Source: Aspidiotus rigidus (lineage: Eukaryota > Arthropoda > Insecta > Hemiptera > Diaspididae). Taken from it: DNA of 64,000 nt. Below are positions 46,110 through 56,299 of this stretch, piece after piece (the first letter of the stretch is position 1; every line of letters starts with the position of its first letter). The DNA lies in the NCBI GenBank assembly GCA_035079385.1, contig JAVHKY010000013.1, positions 2,046,001 to 2,110,000 of the forward strand, given 5' to 3'. Below the pieces are notes generated by a model. It saw nothing but the letters and a program-made list of their open reading frames with translations, was not told the DNA's origin and made no database searches. Position numbers and translations under genes: made by a program.

Positions 46110-48230
46110 TTACCATACAGCTTTATCTAAGAATACAGATTCATATTTACTTTTTAGTTTATTCCAAATAGACTTTAATTCCGTGTCGCCACCTTTAATC
46201 TCTATATGGTTGAACCATAATTTCATAGCTTCCTTGCTCTCTCTACGCTTGGATGGTTCCCATGGTTGGAATGGTAATCCTATGAATGTTTCAATTGATT
46301 GAGTACTGACATTCGGATCTTCCTTGAAATTTAAGCCTAGCAGATAGATCTCAGCCGTATTCTGAAGGTTGCATTGATCCCGACTCTTAGCTATGTGATG
46401 TAGGAAGGCATTCTCATTATTGTCGATATAATCAAGGAGCTTCTTCAGACACATAACTTCGTCTTCCTTTTCATACTTAGCCTCTATAACAAAGGTCATG
46501 GCTTCAGTCATAATTAGTAGATCTAGATCACCAAGTTCGTTTCTTTTAGGAAGATTCACCATCTTCACCCCAATTTTAGTGTTGAGACCAATTATTCGAA
46601 AAATGATGTACAGAATGGTCGTACATTTGAATTCATCTTTCAGTTTCAACTGATAGTTAGCTGGAGCCTGATTCCGAAAACCAAGCTTATTTAACACTTT
46701 GACGAGTGCTGAAACTTGCTTGAGTTGCAGAAACCTGAGGATATTGATTTGTTCTTTTCCTAATTGAGCCGGATGATGCAACATAAGGCGGATCTTCAAG
46801 TTATTGACCAATACATCCTTTATTTCATCATTAGGATAATCTAGAATGACCAGGTTCATTTGATTGTTGTATTCTCTTATGGTCAAGTACCCATATAGCA
46901 ACAAGTAAATAGATGTTGGAATTTCATTATGTGTAGGACTGCGTGCATGTAATGATGTCAACATTACCTCAAGACCTGCGAAGTGTTCTGGTGTCACTTC
47001 ATCTGCACACATCTTATCAAGCACAACATCTAAAGAGTGCGTTGGGCACCAATAATTATCGAATTTTTCATTTGCCAAACATTCCAACACAGATACGGGA
47101 TTTACAACTTCTGTTCTGCCAGTATTCGAGAATACATAACCACCATACATTTTAAATAGTCTCTTGATTATTTCTTGGGAAGATGTATCTTCTGTTTTGG
47201 CAAATTTGACAACATGAGGACCAAGGTACTTTTCTATTTCGCTTTCCGTGAATCCTACCATGCAGGAATATTTGTCCGTTAATGTCACGACATTATTTGG
47301 TCCGCTACCTGGAAGACCATCAAACGCAAGCCTGGCAACGCCAGTTATAAAGGTGAGTTTCACGAAACCTTCACTGATGAGAGATTTAATTTCGTCAAAG
47401 ACTTCTTCCAACAAGTCTTTCATCCCGTCAAGCAATACCTTTTCTTCCTCAGTAATAGATCCATCAGGTCTTCTATGCAGAATCCTTGTAAATGGCGAAT
47501 CATATTCATCTACTAAGATTATAACAGGAAAACCAAATTTCCTGAATAGTTTCTGGACGAGTACAGACACACTTGTACAACCACGTACTTGGTAGAATAT
47601 TCCTATATTCATCACTTGATTGTAGAAATTGTTCTTAAATCGCTCTACTGATGGTTTTTTACGTCCATATTTTGCGAATCTTCCAATATCTAGATAAACT
47701 ACAGGGTATTCCTTCCAATCTCCGTTCTTCTCATCAGTATTTCCCCGCGGAAAAATATGTGTACCTTCAAAAAGATCTTTCTTGCCCATGAAAAATGCCT
47801 GGAGCATTTGTAAGAAATTAGTTTTGCCGAAACGGCGAGGGCGGGTAAAGAGTACGCATTGTCTTCCGTCATCTAAAAGTTCCTCGATAAAGGGTGTTTT
47901 ATCAACAAAAGTCTTATTTTTCGAACGAATATTGGAAAATGTCTCGTCTTTACCAGGTAATGGCTGAAGCGTTAGTTCGTCCTCTTCCTTGGATTTCTTT
48001 GTTGATGTTGATGATGTACGGGTCTGCTCGGAAACCGCTGGTGTTGACGTTGACTGGGTCTGGTCGGATGCTGACGATGACTGGGTTTGGTCGGGAACCA
48101 CCGGTGGTGAGGATGACTTGGTTTGGTCGGAAACATCAGCAAAACAGGTGAATGCCACACTCAACAAAATTATCCAATATAAAATGTTCATTGAGAAAAA
48201 TAAGAGTCCTAGATTCTTGATGCGTTCCAT
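46110..48230 (-). CDS. Secreted-looking AAA-ATPase-like / PD-(D/E)XK nuclease protein
   Basis: 706 codons, single open frame. Residues 14-31 (MNILYWIILLSVAFTCFA) form a signal peptide; Met1 gives a longer one. A Ser/Thr/Gln-rich linker (33-80, repeated SDQTQ) follows. The AAA-ATPase-like domain (about 88-420) has FTRPRRFGKTN as P-loop (128-138), ILVDEYD as Walker B (238-243), FITGVARLAF, then the GFTESEIEKYL and NPVSVLECL blocks typical of the family. The C-terminal nuclease (about 535-650) has GDLDLLI and VIEAKYE, i.e. D-...-E-x-K. Such fusions are common in bacteria and known in some eukaryotes; function is poorly known. The stop TAA overlaps an AATAAA. The signal peptide and lack of introns are notable. 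Confidence 0.9.
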   Translation of the reverse strand: MERIKNLGLLFFSMNILYWIILLSVAFTCFADVSDQTKSSSPPVVPDQTQSSSASDQTQSTSTPAVSEQTRTSSTSTKKSKEEDELTLQPLPGKDETFSNIRSKNKTFVDKTPFIEELLDDGRQCVLFTRPRRFGKTNFLQMLQAFFMGKKDLFEGTHIFPRGNTDEKNGDWKEYPVVYLDIGRFAKYGRKKPSVERFKNNFYNQVMNIGIFYQVRGCTSVSVLVQKLFRKFGFPVIILVDEYDSPFTRILHRRPDGSITEEEKVLLDGMKDLLEEVFDEIKSLISEGFVKLTFITGVARLAFDGLPGSGPNNVVTLTDKYSCMVGFTESEIEKYLGPHVVKFAKTEDTSSQEIIKRLFKMYGGYVFSNTGRTEVVNPVSVLECLANEKFDNYWCPTHSLDVVLDKMCADEVTPEHFAGLEVMLTSLHARSPTHNEIPTSIYLLLYGYLTIREYNNQMNLVILDYPNDEIKDVLVNNLKIRLMLHHPAQLGKEQINILRFLQLKQVSALVKVLNKLGFRNQAPANYQLKLKDEFKCTTILYIIFRIIGLNTKIGVKMVNLPKRNELGDLDLLIMTEAMTFVIEAKYEKEDEVMCLKKLLDYIDNNENAFLHHIAKSRDQCNLQNTAEIYLLGLNFKEDPNVSTQSIETFIGLPFQPWEPSKRRESKEAMKLWFNHIEIKGGDTELKSIWNKLKSKYESVFLDKAVW

Positions 48231-48342
48231 GATGTTGAGTTACTCAAAATCGATCGCGTATCTCGTTAAGAATGTATATTTTGCCTTCTCGCAGCTCTCG
48301 TTGATATAACCGATGATTTTAGTCTATTACATCGTATACATT

Positions 48343-48356
48343 TTATCACGTGATAA
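48343..48356. promoter_or_regulatory. Perfect palindrome TTATCACGTGATAA upstream of the ATPase/nuclease gene
   Basis: It is centred on CACGTG, the E-box core bound by bHLH-type factors, about 115 bp before the start codon. A regulatory role is inferred only from position and symmetry. Confidence 0.4.
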
Positions 48357-49265
48357 TCAAGGTGTAAATCATCTTTTCAATCTTTCATTATCTCGATTAC
48401 CGTCCTAACGCACAATGTATTACACCAGCGTAGTACATGCGTGGGCTAAAAACACACGTTAATACAGCCCAATGACATGGCTGGTAAATTTTACTACGGG
48501 ATTCATAATTTCAATGATGGTACATCACCTTCCTGAATCACACTGAATGCGATCGTTTTTTTTTTCTGCAAAACCGACGTTTGTGTCACTTTTCTGTTCT
48601 TCTTACCAGAAAATAGAAGATCGGTATATATTGTTGTACAGTCACGTATAGGTATACCTATAATTCGAGAGAGAAGAAAAAAGAAATACCTACAATACTC
48701 ATTTACTACCCAGACAAGCTATATTATGTTAACAGTGAGATGTATCAACGAGTGCGTGGAACGAACTTTTCGAATAGGTAGGCTAGTTCATCGGTACCGG
48801 TTGCGGTAGTATTAGTGTAGAGATGAAATAGGTGGATTTTAATATTCGTACCTCAACGTTACATCCTGGTCTACCGTCGCGTAGCGAACTTTTTCCTACT
48901 TCTCCTTATCGAGTGCGTTACCTATCTTCTTCCTTTCTATCTTTTTCCCACTTTTTTCAAATTTACCTAATCTACGGCATGCGGCCGAGTGGACTATTTT
49001 TTTTATTTTTTTTAAATTTTTTATGCTGCCTCAACGGTGAGCTTCGGCTCATCGGCGTGTCACTGTATGTTCTGACTTTCAATATCGAAGGATGTGTTTT
49101 CTATCGATAGGGAATTAAGTACGTATACGAGCGATTTCAACATGCTCCGCTCTCGGTCGATGTGCCGAACATCTAAAGAAATTTCAGCTATCTTTTTGCG
49201 ATATATGGTCCGACAGAGGGTGTTTTTAGAGTGAAAACGTACTTGTTTTGATACAACAGTACCGG

Positions 49266-51425
49266 TATGTAGGAAATATTAACCAAGTAACTTTTTGTAT
49301 CTGAAATCATTCTGTTGATAGAATTTTTTTGGTACCTATCTGGTGTGTATTGACGTTCTTATATTTTACAAGAGCAAATAAAAAACAATCTGCACACGAC
49401 TGTTCAGTACTTTTAAGAGGTACTTGAAAGGATTAGGAAAATAAAAAGGCGATTCAGTAGATCATAAAACGAAGATTATAATCTTCGTTCAATACCAAGC
49501 TAAATGCTATCATCAAGACTAAAAACTAAATGGCCGAGAAACGAATTAAAGATAATTTATTTTGGGATATTTACGGTTTTTTAATTTTGGAACGATGAGC
49601 AATTTACGTTTGGTCTCATTATTGATTTCATACAACCATCGAAACTCAACATAACAGGAGATAACGTCGTGATTATGTTACATCCTCCTTCAAGGATCTC
49701 CTGTATTCCGAAATGAAGAAATATTTTTTCAAATCCCGCTACCAGAATACATAGCTTGGGAAAATTTTCAAATTCCACCCTTCATATAACATAGATCGAG
49801 AATCGCCCTGAATGTAGAGCTCGAAGTCGATCTGTTTCGAGGAAGTCATTTGAACCAAATTCTTTGACCTAGACTTCATGAGAGACTCGGACAAGTTTCT
49901 ACTTTCAAGCCATATATATATGAGAAATAGGACATTGAATTAAGCTAAATACTGTAGAAACAGAGGAACTTTTAAATAATGATCAACTTTCAGAGACGCC
50001 CAATCACCGACCAAAAAAATGCTCACAACGTGTATTGTAAATTACGATTTACTCAATATGCTGCACCATGAACTATTTTCTAGACTCTATGGGCGAAATT
50101 GTATGCACACATCAACGCATAATGAAGTATTTCCTCTTCTACAACACGATTGATGTGAAAACTTTGTGTCGGGAGTTAAGAATAGAACTCAGTACGCGTA
50201 ATGAGAATTTTGTCACCGAAGTCTATAAGAAAGAACCGAAAATCCCTGGAAGGCCCGGTCGGCAAACATCGAGGTGCACCGGGTGCAAATGCACCTGGTG
50301 AGAAATTTTTCATTGTTCAACATGACTTTTTGCAAGTAATTTTTTACGAGTTTTAAGAGGAATATTTCAGTTTGGAGTTTGCACCTGGTAGGAAAACAGG
50401 AAAGTAACGGCCTTGCAAAGGATGGAGGGATCCATCGTACGCATAATGTGAGGCAAAATAAATGATGTCCCAACTTTTCCATTATAGCTCTTGAGGTAAA
50501 ACGGTAACATCATTTTGCCTGACCCGTAACTCGAAGAACGAATTTTGTCTAGGTTCTACTTCCTGCGTGTATGGCGTGACTTCCTAAGATTCAGAGTCGA
50601 CTTTTTCTCGGTCTCATCTCGTAAACTCATTACAGTACCCGACAGCCGAATATTCTAAGAATCTCCCTTTCCGAATATTAAAATTAGTCTCCTCCAGAAA
50701 ATCTAAAGGTTTTTCCTCGTCAACGAGCGGATGTGGACATTTTGGAGCATGTGCCTACCACAAGGGTAAAGCGAGTAGACAGCCGTATCAAGTTTTTAAA
50801 GGAAATAAGTACGGTAGATTTTTATATTCTTGACATTCAAATATGCAGTGGCGTCATTACTAGGCTTTTACTTTCATCATATACAACATAATCATCGGAC
50901 TCGCAGTGAAAATTCGTTCCCCATTTCAGAGGAAAGAAAGGAAAAGAAGTAGAGTGTTTGCTTGTGAAGCCACAAACCATAAAAATAGATGAGAAGGTTG
51001 TTGAAAAAATAAGAAATAAACAATTTTTACGCTACCCGAATATGTACTAACCGGCTCTGGCAGACAGACACGCCGTGTATGGTACCATCATACTACAACA
51101 CATATCTATCAAGGTAAGACAAATTATTTGTACAACCGTGACACTGACTGTACTATTCCGTTTTTTCCTTGCAGAAGCTTTCTCGATTTTGAATTATTTT
51201 TAAATTCTGTGTAACGTTAAATGAATATTCTATTTCAAAATACACCTTCGATCTTTATATTTTCTCTATTCTTACATAATAAAAAAATAAAAACTTTCCA
51301 GTCCTTCTAATGGGGTTCGACCAATGCAGTTATCTCGCTGTTAAGACACCCTATTCTTGGAAGCAATAGACATTAAAACAAAACGCTTTCCTGCACTTTC
51401 ATAATAAATACTCTTCATTTTAAAA
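49266..51425. repeat. Duplicated segment, copy 1 (other copy 59727-62290)
   Basis: Nearly identical to 59727-62290 over most of its length; a 65-codon minus-strand frame (49581-49778) is identical in both. The second copy has about 425 extra bases (60655-61080) relative to 50215. The tiny intron (51114-51174) lies in it. No coding gene is recognised. Confidence 0.85.
51114..51174 (+). other. Tiny intron-like element, 61 bp
   Basis: CAAG|gtaagac ... ttttttccttgcag|AAG. Equivalent 58-bp element at 61940-61997; weaker forms at 15225 and 34302. Donor and polypyrimidine acceptor fit a minimal insect intron on the plus strand. Confidence 0.5.
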
Positions 51426-51819
51426 GAGATGACGTAGGGGGTTTTCTTGGTGGATCCGTAGCCAATGCTCGACTTCTCCGTTTTGCTTGGACGCCGATTT
51501 CGTAACTCTGCTTTCAAACAGAAAACCTGTTCGGTGGGTTTATTTGTGAAAAATATCTGCTTACCTTCCGGAAATTCGGAGCAAGGAGCAACTGAGAAAA
51601 ATGTGGCTACCTTGTCTGAATATTTTTAAAAATACAGAACAAAAGCGCATTCAACAGTACACTTTGAACGATATCGATAAACATAGAAGTTCAAGATTTT
51701 CTATTTTTACCTTACTGTAAGAGAATATTTGTGAAAGAAGAGACCTAGTAAAACGAGAGACGCGTTCAGTAATATTTTCCAAAAACGTCCGTAACATTAT
51801 TGTCTGCATTTAGCAGTAG

Positions 51820-52104
51820 CAAAGTCTCCTATAGTTACAAGCCATGAACGTAGAAAGGCAACACCGCTTTCGGCCCACGGATTTTCATGTAAAACACCTC
51901 TCTCACAAAAAAAAATCAAGTTGATCCTTGTTTAAAGGAAATTTCACAAGCTACAACTCTCGTTCTTTTCAATTTTTTCAAAAACTCCATATTTTCTTAA
52001 GAAACAGACGCTCAAAGAGTTTTTCCCCATAAAAGCTATGTAGAAGTTGGCCCACGGTTGTGCAGTTGCCAATTTTACGTTCATGGCTTGTAACTATAGG
52101 AGGC
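51820..52104. mobile_element. 285-bp MITE with 11-bp target duplication
   Basis: Flanked by tttagcagtag (51809-51819 and 52105-52115). Inverted ends share tcctatagttacaagccatg and its reverse complement. An 11-bp duplication is within the Mutator-like range; assignment inferred. No ORF. Confidence 0.75.
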
Positions 52105-53336
52105 TTTAGCAGTAGTCAACTTTCGACGTTGCTGTTTATGAGCGGCATAACATGACAGTTCCCAATGTTGGTAGCACTGCGTACAGAGATGATCATGAAG
52201 GTGATCTACTGATGTATGGTAGTGCCTCGCCTTGAGTCAAAATGTCGTATCTCAGAAAATGGTAATTTTACAGGAGAGTCGCAAAAACAACTTTCTGTGG
52301 TATTGCGGATGGAGTTACAATAAATGGAATATAATTTGTTATTTTTCGCATTAATGAATTATACATCATTCAACAGAAATCCATGTCTCGTCTGCAGCTT
52401 TCGCATTTTCATTCTTTTTCTGGATGAGGCCCGGGACCCACAGGTTGGTCGGGGCTGACCTATTTTATGAGAAAATAATTCCAGCCTCTTTATAATATTC
52501 TTCTTTTTTTTTTTTTTTGGCTCACGTCATCATTTGATTTTGGAAGTAAACATTATGTATTTTTTTCTGTACGTTTCAAATTCAAATTTTTCTATTTCAG
52601 ATTGGAAAAGTATCAGTTAGTGGTCTTCTGATGATAATACCAAACCTGAGAACATTGATGCCAAAAAAAATACATAGGAAGGGAGAAAGAAAAACAAAAA
52701 TTAAATTAATTATTTTCAGACGTAAAATTGAAACAAACCAAGCTCGATTGTGATCAATGGTTGGTTTTTCAAAATGGTACTCATGTATCAAGTAATCTGA
52801 GCCAATGGAACTTCCTTTAAGCTTTTTTCTGCTGCTAATATTTATATAAGGAATCGGATAAGATGTAATGCACATGACAAATTATCAAAGAAATTAATTA
52901 CAATCATTATGTATGAAAGGTATTTCATAATAAAATTGGAATCAGAGAGGTATTAAAAGTACTGCTACAATAAAAGTATACCCATATAATTAGGCGAATG
53001 TTTTGAAGTCCATTTCATCGTATCGGTCAATAGGCCTATGTCGTTAGCGCTGAAAAATAATAAATAGAATTTAAATTTAAAAAATAAATTTTATATTAAG
53101 AATGAAAACGAAATACTTATTAGATTAGGTGAAATGGATTCCCATCCAGAAAGAAAATAATTGTAAAATTTTCGCCTGAATGGCTGAGAGAAATAACAGT
53201 TTTGGACAGAACTGTCACCTATCAAGGTGATCTTAAAAAATTTTCTTTCCATATTATTGCAGAACAAGAAATTATGAATTTGAGTGGTATACCTATTGTT
53301 TATGAATAGGTATTCTTGAGTTTTTCATCTATATAT

Positions 53337-54295
53337 GAACTAGCGGTTGGCAGCGCGCCTCCGGCGCGCCTGACCGCCAGCTGTGTGTTGAGTAGATATC
53401 AGTGTTTTGTAAATAATTTCGATTTTAACGGTAAGAGCTGAGTTGACAGGTAAGGGCTGTATTGCAGCAAAAAACGGACTAATTCATGAACCGTCGCAAT
53501 GATTAAGGAAATAGATGGACAGTAGGTAAAAAGCCTGCCATATCCCCGAAGCATTACATCAGTCTGTGTAGAGGCATGAGACGAACTCAGTCGTTTCCTA
53601 TATGAGAAACCGGATGTAATTTTCTTAATTCTTTCTCGAACCCAGTACCTTTTCTTAGGTAGTTTCAAACTCTGACGACGATATTTACCTAATGTATAGT
53701 TACTCGTCACAAAAGAAGAGCAAATTTTCAAGAAATTATTTTACATAAACGTCTCCTTTCAAAATCGAAAATTGGATACGTAAAACTCGAATAGTCTCTG
53801 TAGATTCATCCAGAGCAACCGGTTTAAATGCTCTCTCTCTGTAAACACAATGATCTTGAATACGCATCAGTCAAAATACCAATAGTTCCAAAATTTCCTC
53901 CTAAAAATCTGGAATTGGGCTCATTCGAAAGGAAATTAAAGGGGCAACAATTTTTGTTCTCTTCAATTTTTCATAAAAATGAGTAAAACTCGAGTTATCA
54001 CCATAACTTAATTTTTATAACTGCGCCGCTCAACGCGTTTGAACGGTAACGTTGGAACAACGCGTTCGATGGCAAGCTACACCACCACGTTTTTTTATAT
54101 TGAAAAAAGTCATTGTTTTCGCCCTTTTTTGAAATTACTCAGCACCTCCCCGTCAAATTTTTATTTTTATGAGTCTATGTGCTGCTCTGGGATGAGGACA
54201 ATATATCCTGAAAGTTTGAAAGCGATCGGCCCAATAGTTCTCGAGTTATAAACGGACAGGAGGACGGACAAACTTTCAGCTTTATATATTAGAAG
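53337..54295. mobile_element. About 960-bp insertion in unit D
   Basis: Absent from units A-C. The left part has a GCGCGCC-tcc-GGCGCGCC hairpin (about 53356). The right part ends gcgatcggcccaatagttct ... ggacaggaggacggacaaac ... tatatatta, the style of 3' ends of many insect RTE-like or SINE-like repeats. Open frames inside show no family. Classification tentative. Confidence 0.5.
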
Positions 54296-55083
54296 ATTAT
54301 AAAGATTGCGATATCTCCAACAATTTTCAAAATTCAACTCTGGATCTCGCCTATATGTACCTACCTTTTAAGTGGAACTTTCGTTCCGGAGTCGGGATCT
54401 AAATTTCAAATCTGTAAAATATATACAATAATTAGGTAAAGTCACACACAGTTGACATTTTAAAGAACAAATTTTCTTCTTGAATTGTATAGTGGCACTA
54501 AATTTGAAGTTTCTTTAGTCGGAGTATTCTTCAATATTAGATCGGACGTAGGTATTGTACGATGAATTAACACGGATATAAATAAATTTTGTTCATAAAA
54601 AAAATGTAAAAAAAAAGTTGTTTTCAGAGTGCTAAAAACTCTACTTGATACAAAAAAACTAATTGTTGGCACGTAGAAAAAGCCCCATTACCGCACTAAT
54701 TGACGTATTTTCGTATAGTTCTCATATTAATATGAGTAATGCTGATGTCGTAAAAGAGGAGGTAGAGAGCAAAGATACTTTTTTTTTTTGAATGTGATCA
54801 AGCCTATATCAATGTCACTCGGGGAACTCAGTGGATCTTTGTAGCTGTTGAAAATATGATCTCTTTGGAGTTTGGAATTAACAGTAATGATAGTTTCCAA
54901 CAATTGTTTTCGGTATAATCATGACACATTTTACCAGCCCCTAAAAACCATTACATTTGATCATTCAAGAAAATGTCTCCAAATGAGTACCGGGTACGGG
55001 CTTTCATTGGTGATGTGACCAACAATACAAAATAATAGAAAGCGGTAGCCCTGAGTGAAACTACAGAGCCTTGATAAGAGCAA

Positions 55084-55352
55084 GGAAGCTTGGGAGCGGG
55101 TAGAATGGACAACCATTTTGTTTGTAACGTACTGCGAGCTGACGGCTTCTCTACTGACTGTTTCTTAGTAAACAAAATCTGAACGGTGTGGCTAGCGACT
55201 CCGTGTTTTTAATATCAAAAATTAACAAGGAGCCACTAACCGACGTCGTCTAGTACTTTCTTATACTGAAAATAAAGCTGGTAGAGAAGCCGTCAGCTCG
55301 CAGTAAGTTATAAGCAAAACGATTGTCCATCTCATCTGCTCTCCAGTGGCTT
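55084..55352. mobile_element. Foldback with 71-72-bp arms
   Basis: The arm at 55084-55154 (agaatggacaac, ctgcgagctgacggcttctc) and its reverse complement at 55281-55352 enclose about 126 bp. No ORF or target duplication identified. Confidence 0.7.
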
Positions 55353-55565
55353 AGATAAGGGAGAATGTAAGGAATATAATATCTTCCCCCATTGTTCTTT
55401 CCTACTATTTCTCGTGAAAGTGAGAATTTTTTTTTTCAGTAGCTTTACTCAAGAAAAAAAGATTCTTTCTCCATTGTAAAGTCGTATCTATGTCATTGTT
55501 CGTGCCGTAAAATCAAGCGTACCAAAAACGTTTGCGTTTTCGGAAGTTACGATTGTACATTTCAA

Positions 55566-55660
55566 AAAATTGTATACTCAAAGAGTACAAAAATCACTAG
55601 AGCTGCAAAGAAGTTTTTGGTTCTAGTAAATTTTGTCTCTTTGAGTATACAAACTTTTTA
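55566..55660. repeat. Small inverted repeat, ttgtatactcaaagag
   Basis: Imperfect arms of about 38 bp at 55566-55606 and 55618-55660. Confidence 0.55.
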
Positions 55661-55760
55661 AACATTTTTAGCGGCAAAACCGCTATCCCTTTTGCTGGGG
55701 GTACTTCCAGGAAATCTTTGTCCGCGAGCGAGGTTGATGACGTCACGGAGAGGGAAGGAG

Positions 55761-55985
55761 GACTTGGAAAAATTTCGACCCTCTAGCCATATATGATAGG
55801 AAGGGGACTTAGAAAAATGTCTACCTCCGAGCTATATATGATAGGAGGGGGACTTGGAAAAATTTCGTTTCTCGAGCTATGGTATGATAGGAGAGGGACT
55901 TGGAAAGACGACGGCTTTCAAGTTGTCACGTCATGATTCTCAGGACTTGGAAAAACTTCAGGCTCTAGGGGACTCGGGACAGCGG
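55761..55985. repeat. Five 45-47-bp tandem units
   Basis: Units start gacttggaaa(a) at 55761, 55806, 55851, 55897 and 55944; the first four contain ctatatgatagga-gg variants. Inverted scraps of the same motif appear at about 56560-56740. Confidence 0.75.
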
Positions 55986-56299
55986 GTTCCCCGCTGCCAT
56001 TGAACATTTTTAATTTAAGTTATATGATGAACTGTCGCGAAAGAGCTTGTTCAGAAATTGCTTACTTTGTTCTCTTGTAGCGTAATGAGCATGATTTCTT
56101 AATTCACACGAGTTTCGTGTAAAGTTTTTCACAACAAATACAAGAAAAGTACAGCAAAATATGCTTGTGGAAGCTTCTTTTCACCGTAATGTAGTGGAAA
56201 AATATAATTACCACGAATTTCGAAAAAGGCCATTCCGATTTTGAGTGCGCGAGTCCAAGCAACACCACCGAGAACATGAAAAAGAATAATTAGATATCT

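Larger units (their letters stand above)
45173..49265. mobile_element. 4.1-kb segment interrupting unit E, carrying the ATPase/nuclease gene
   Basis: Homology to the 59.2-62.3 kb unit stops at about 45172 (ttattcgtaggtac) and resumes at about 49266 (ggtatgtaggaaatatt). In the intact unit the two meet at ttcgtatgtagaaaatatt. I see no terminal repeats or clear target duplication. The left part shares a dispersed repeat with 11.9 kb. Confidence 0.65.
54365..56277 (-). pseudogene. 'M' gene copy D (exons 56277-56212, 54411-54365), decayed
   Basis: The first exon is only 66 bp and in another phase: MFSVVLLGLAHSKSEW, donor GTG|GTAATTAT; the CNQTYA segment is gone. Block 2 follows ATTTTACAG and ends AAAAG|GTAGGTAC; its frame DLKFRSRLRNESST extends past the TAG of copy A. 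The two blocks are 1.8 kb apart because of insertions. With the phase change it probably no longer encodes the ancestral product. Confidence 0.35.

Noticed and set aside
47989..48309. Plus-strand frames with Val/Asp/Trp repeats near the ATPase gene start
   Set aside because: Antisense of the repeated Ser/Thr/Gln linker.
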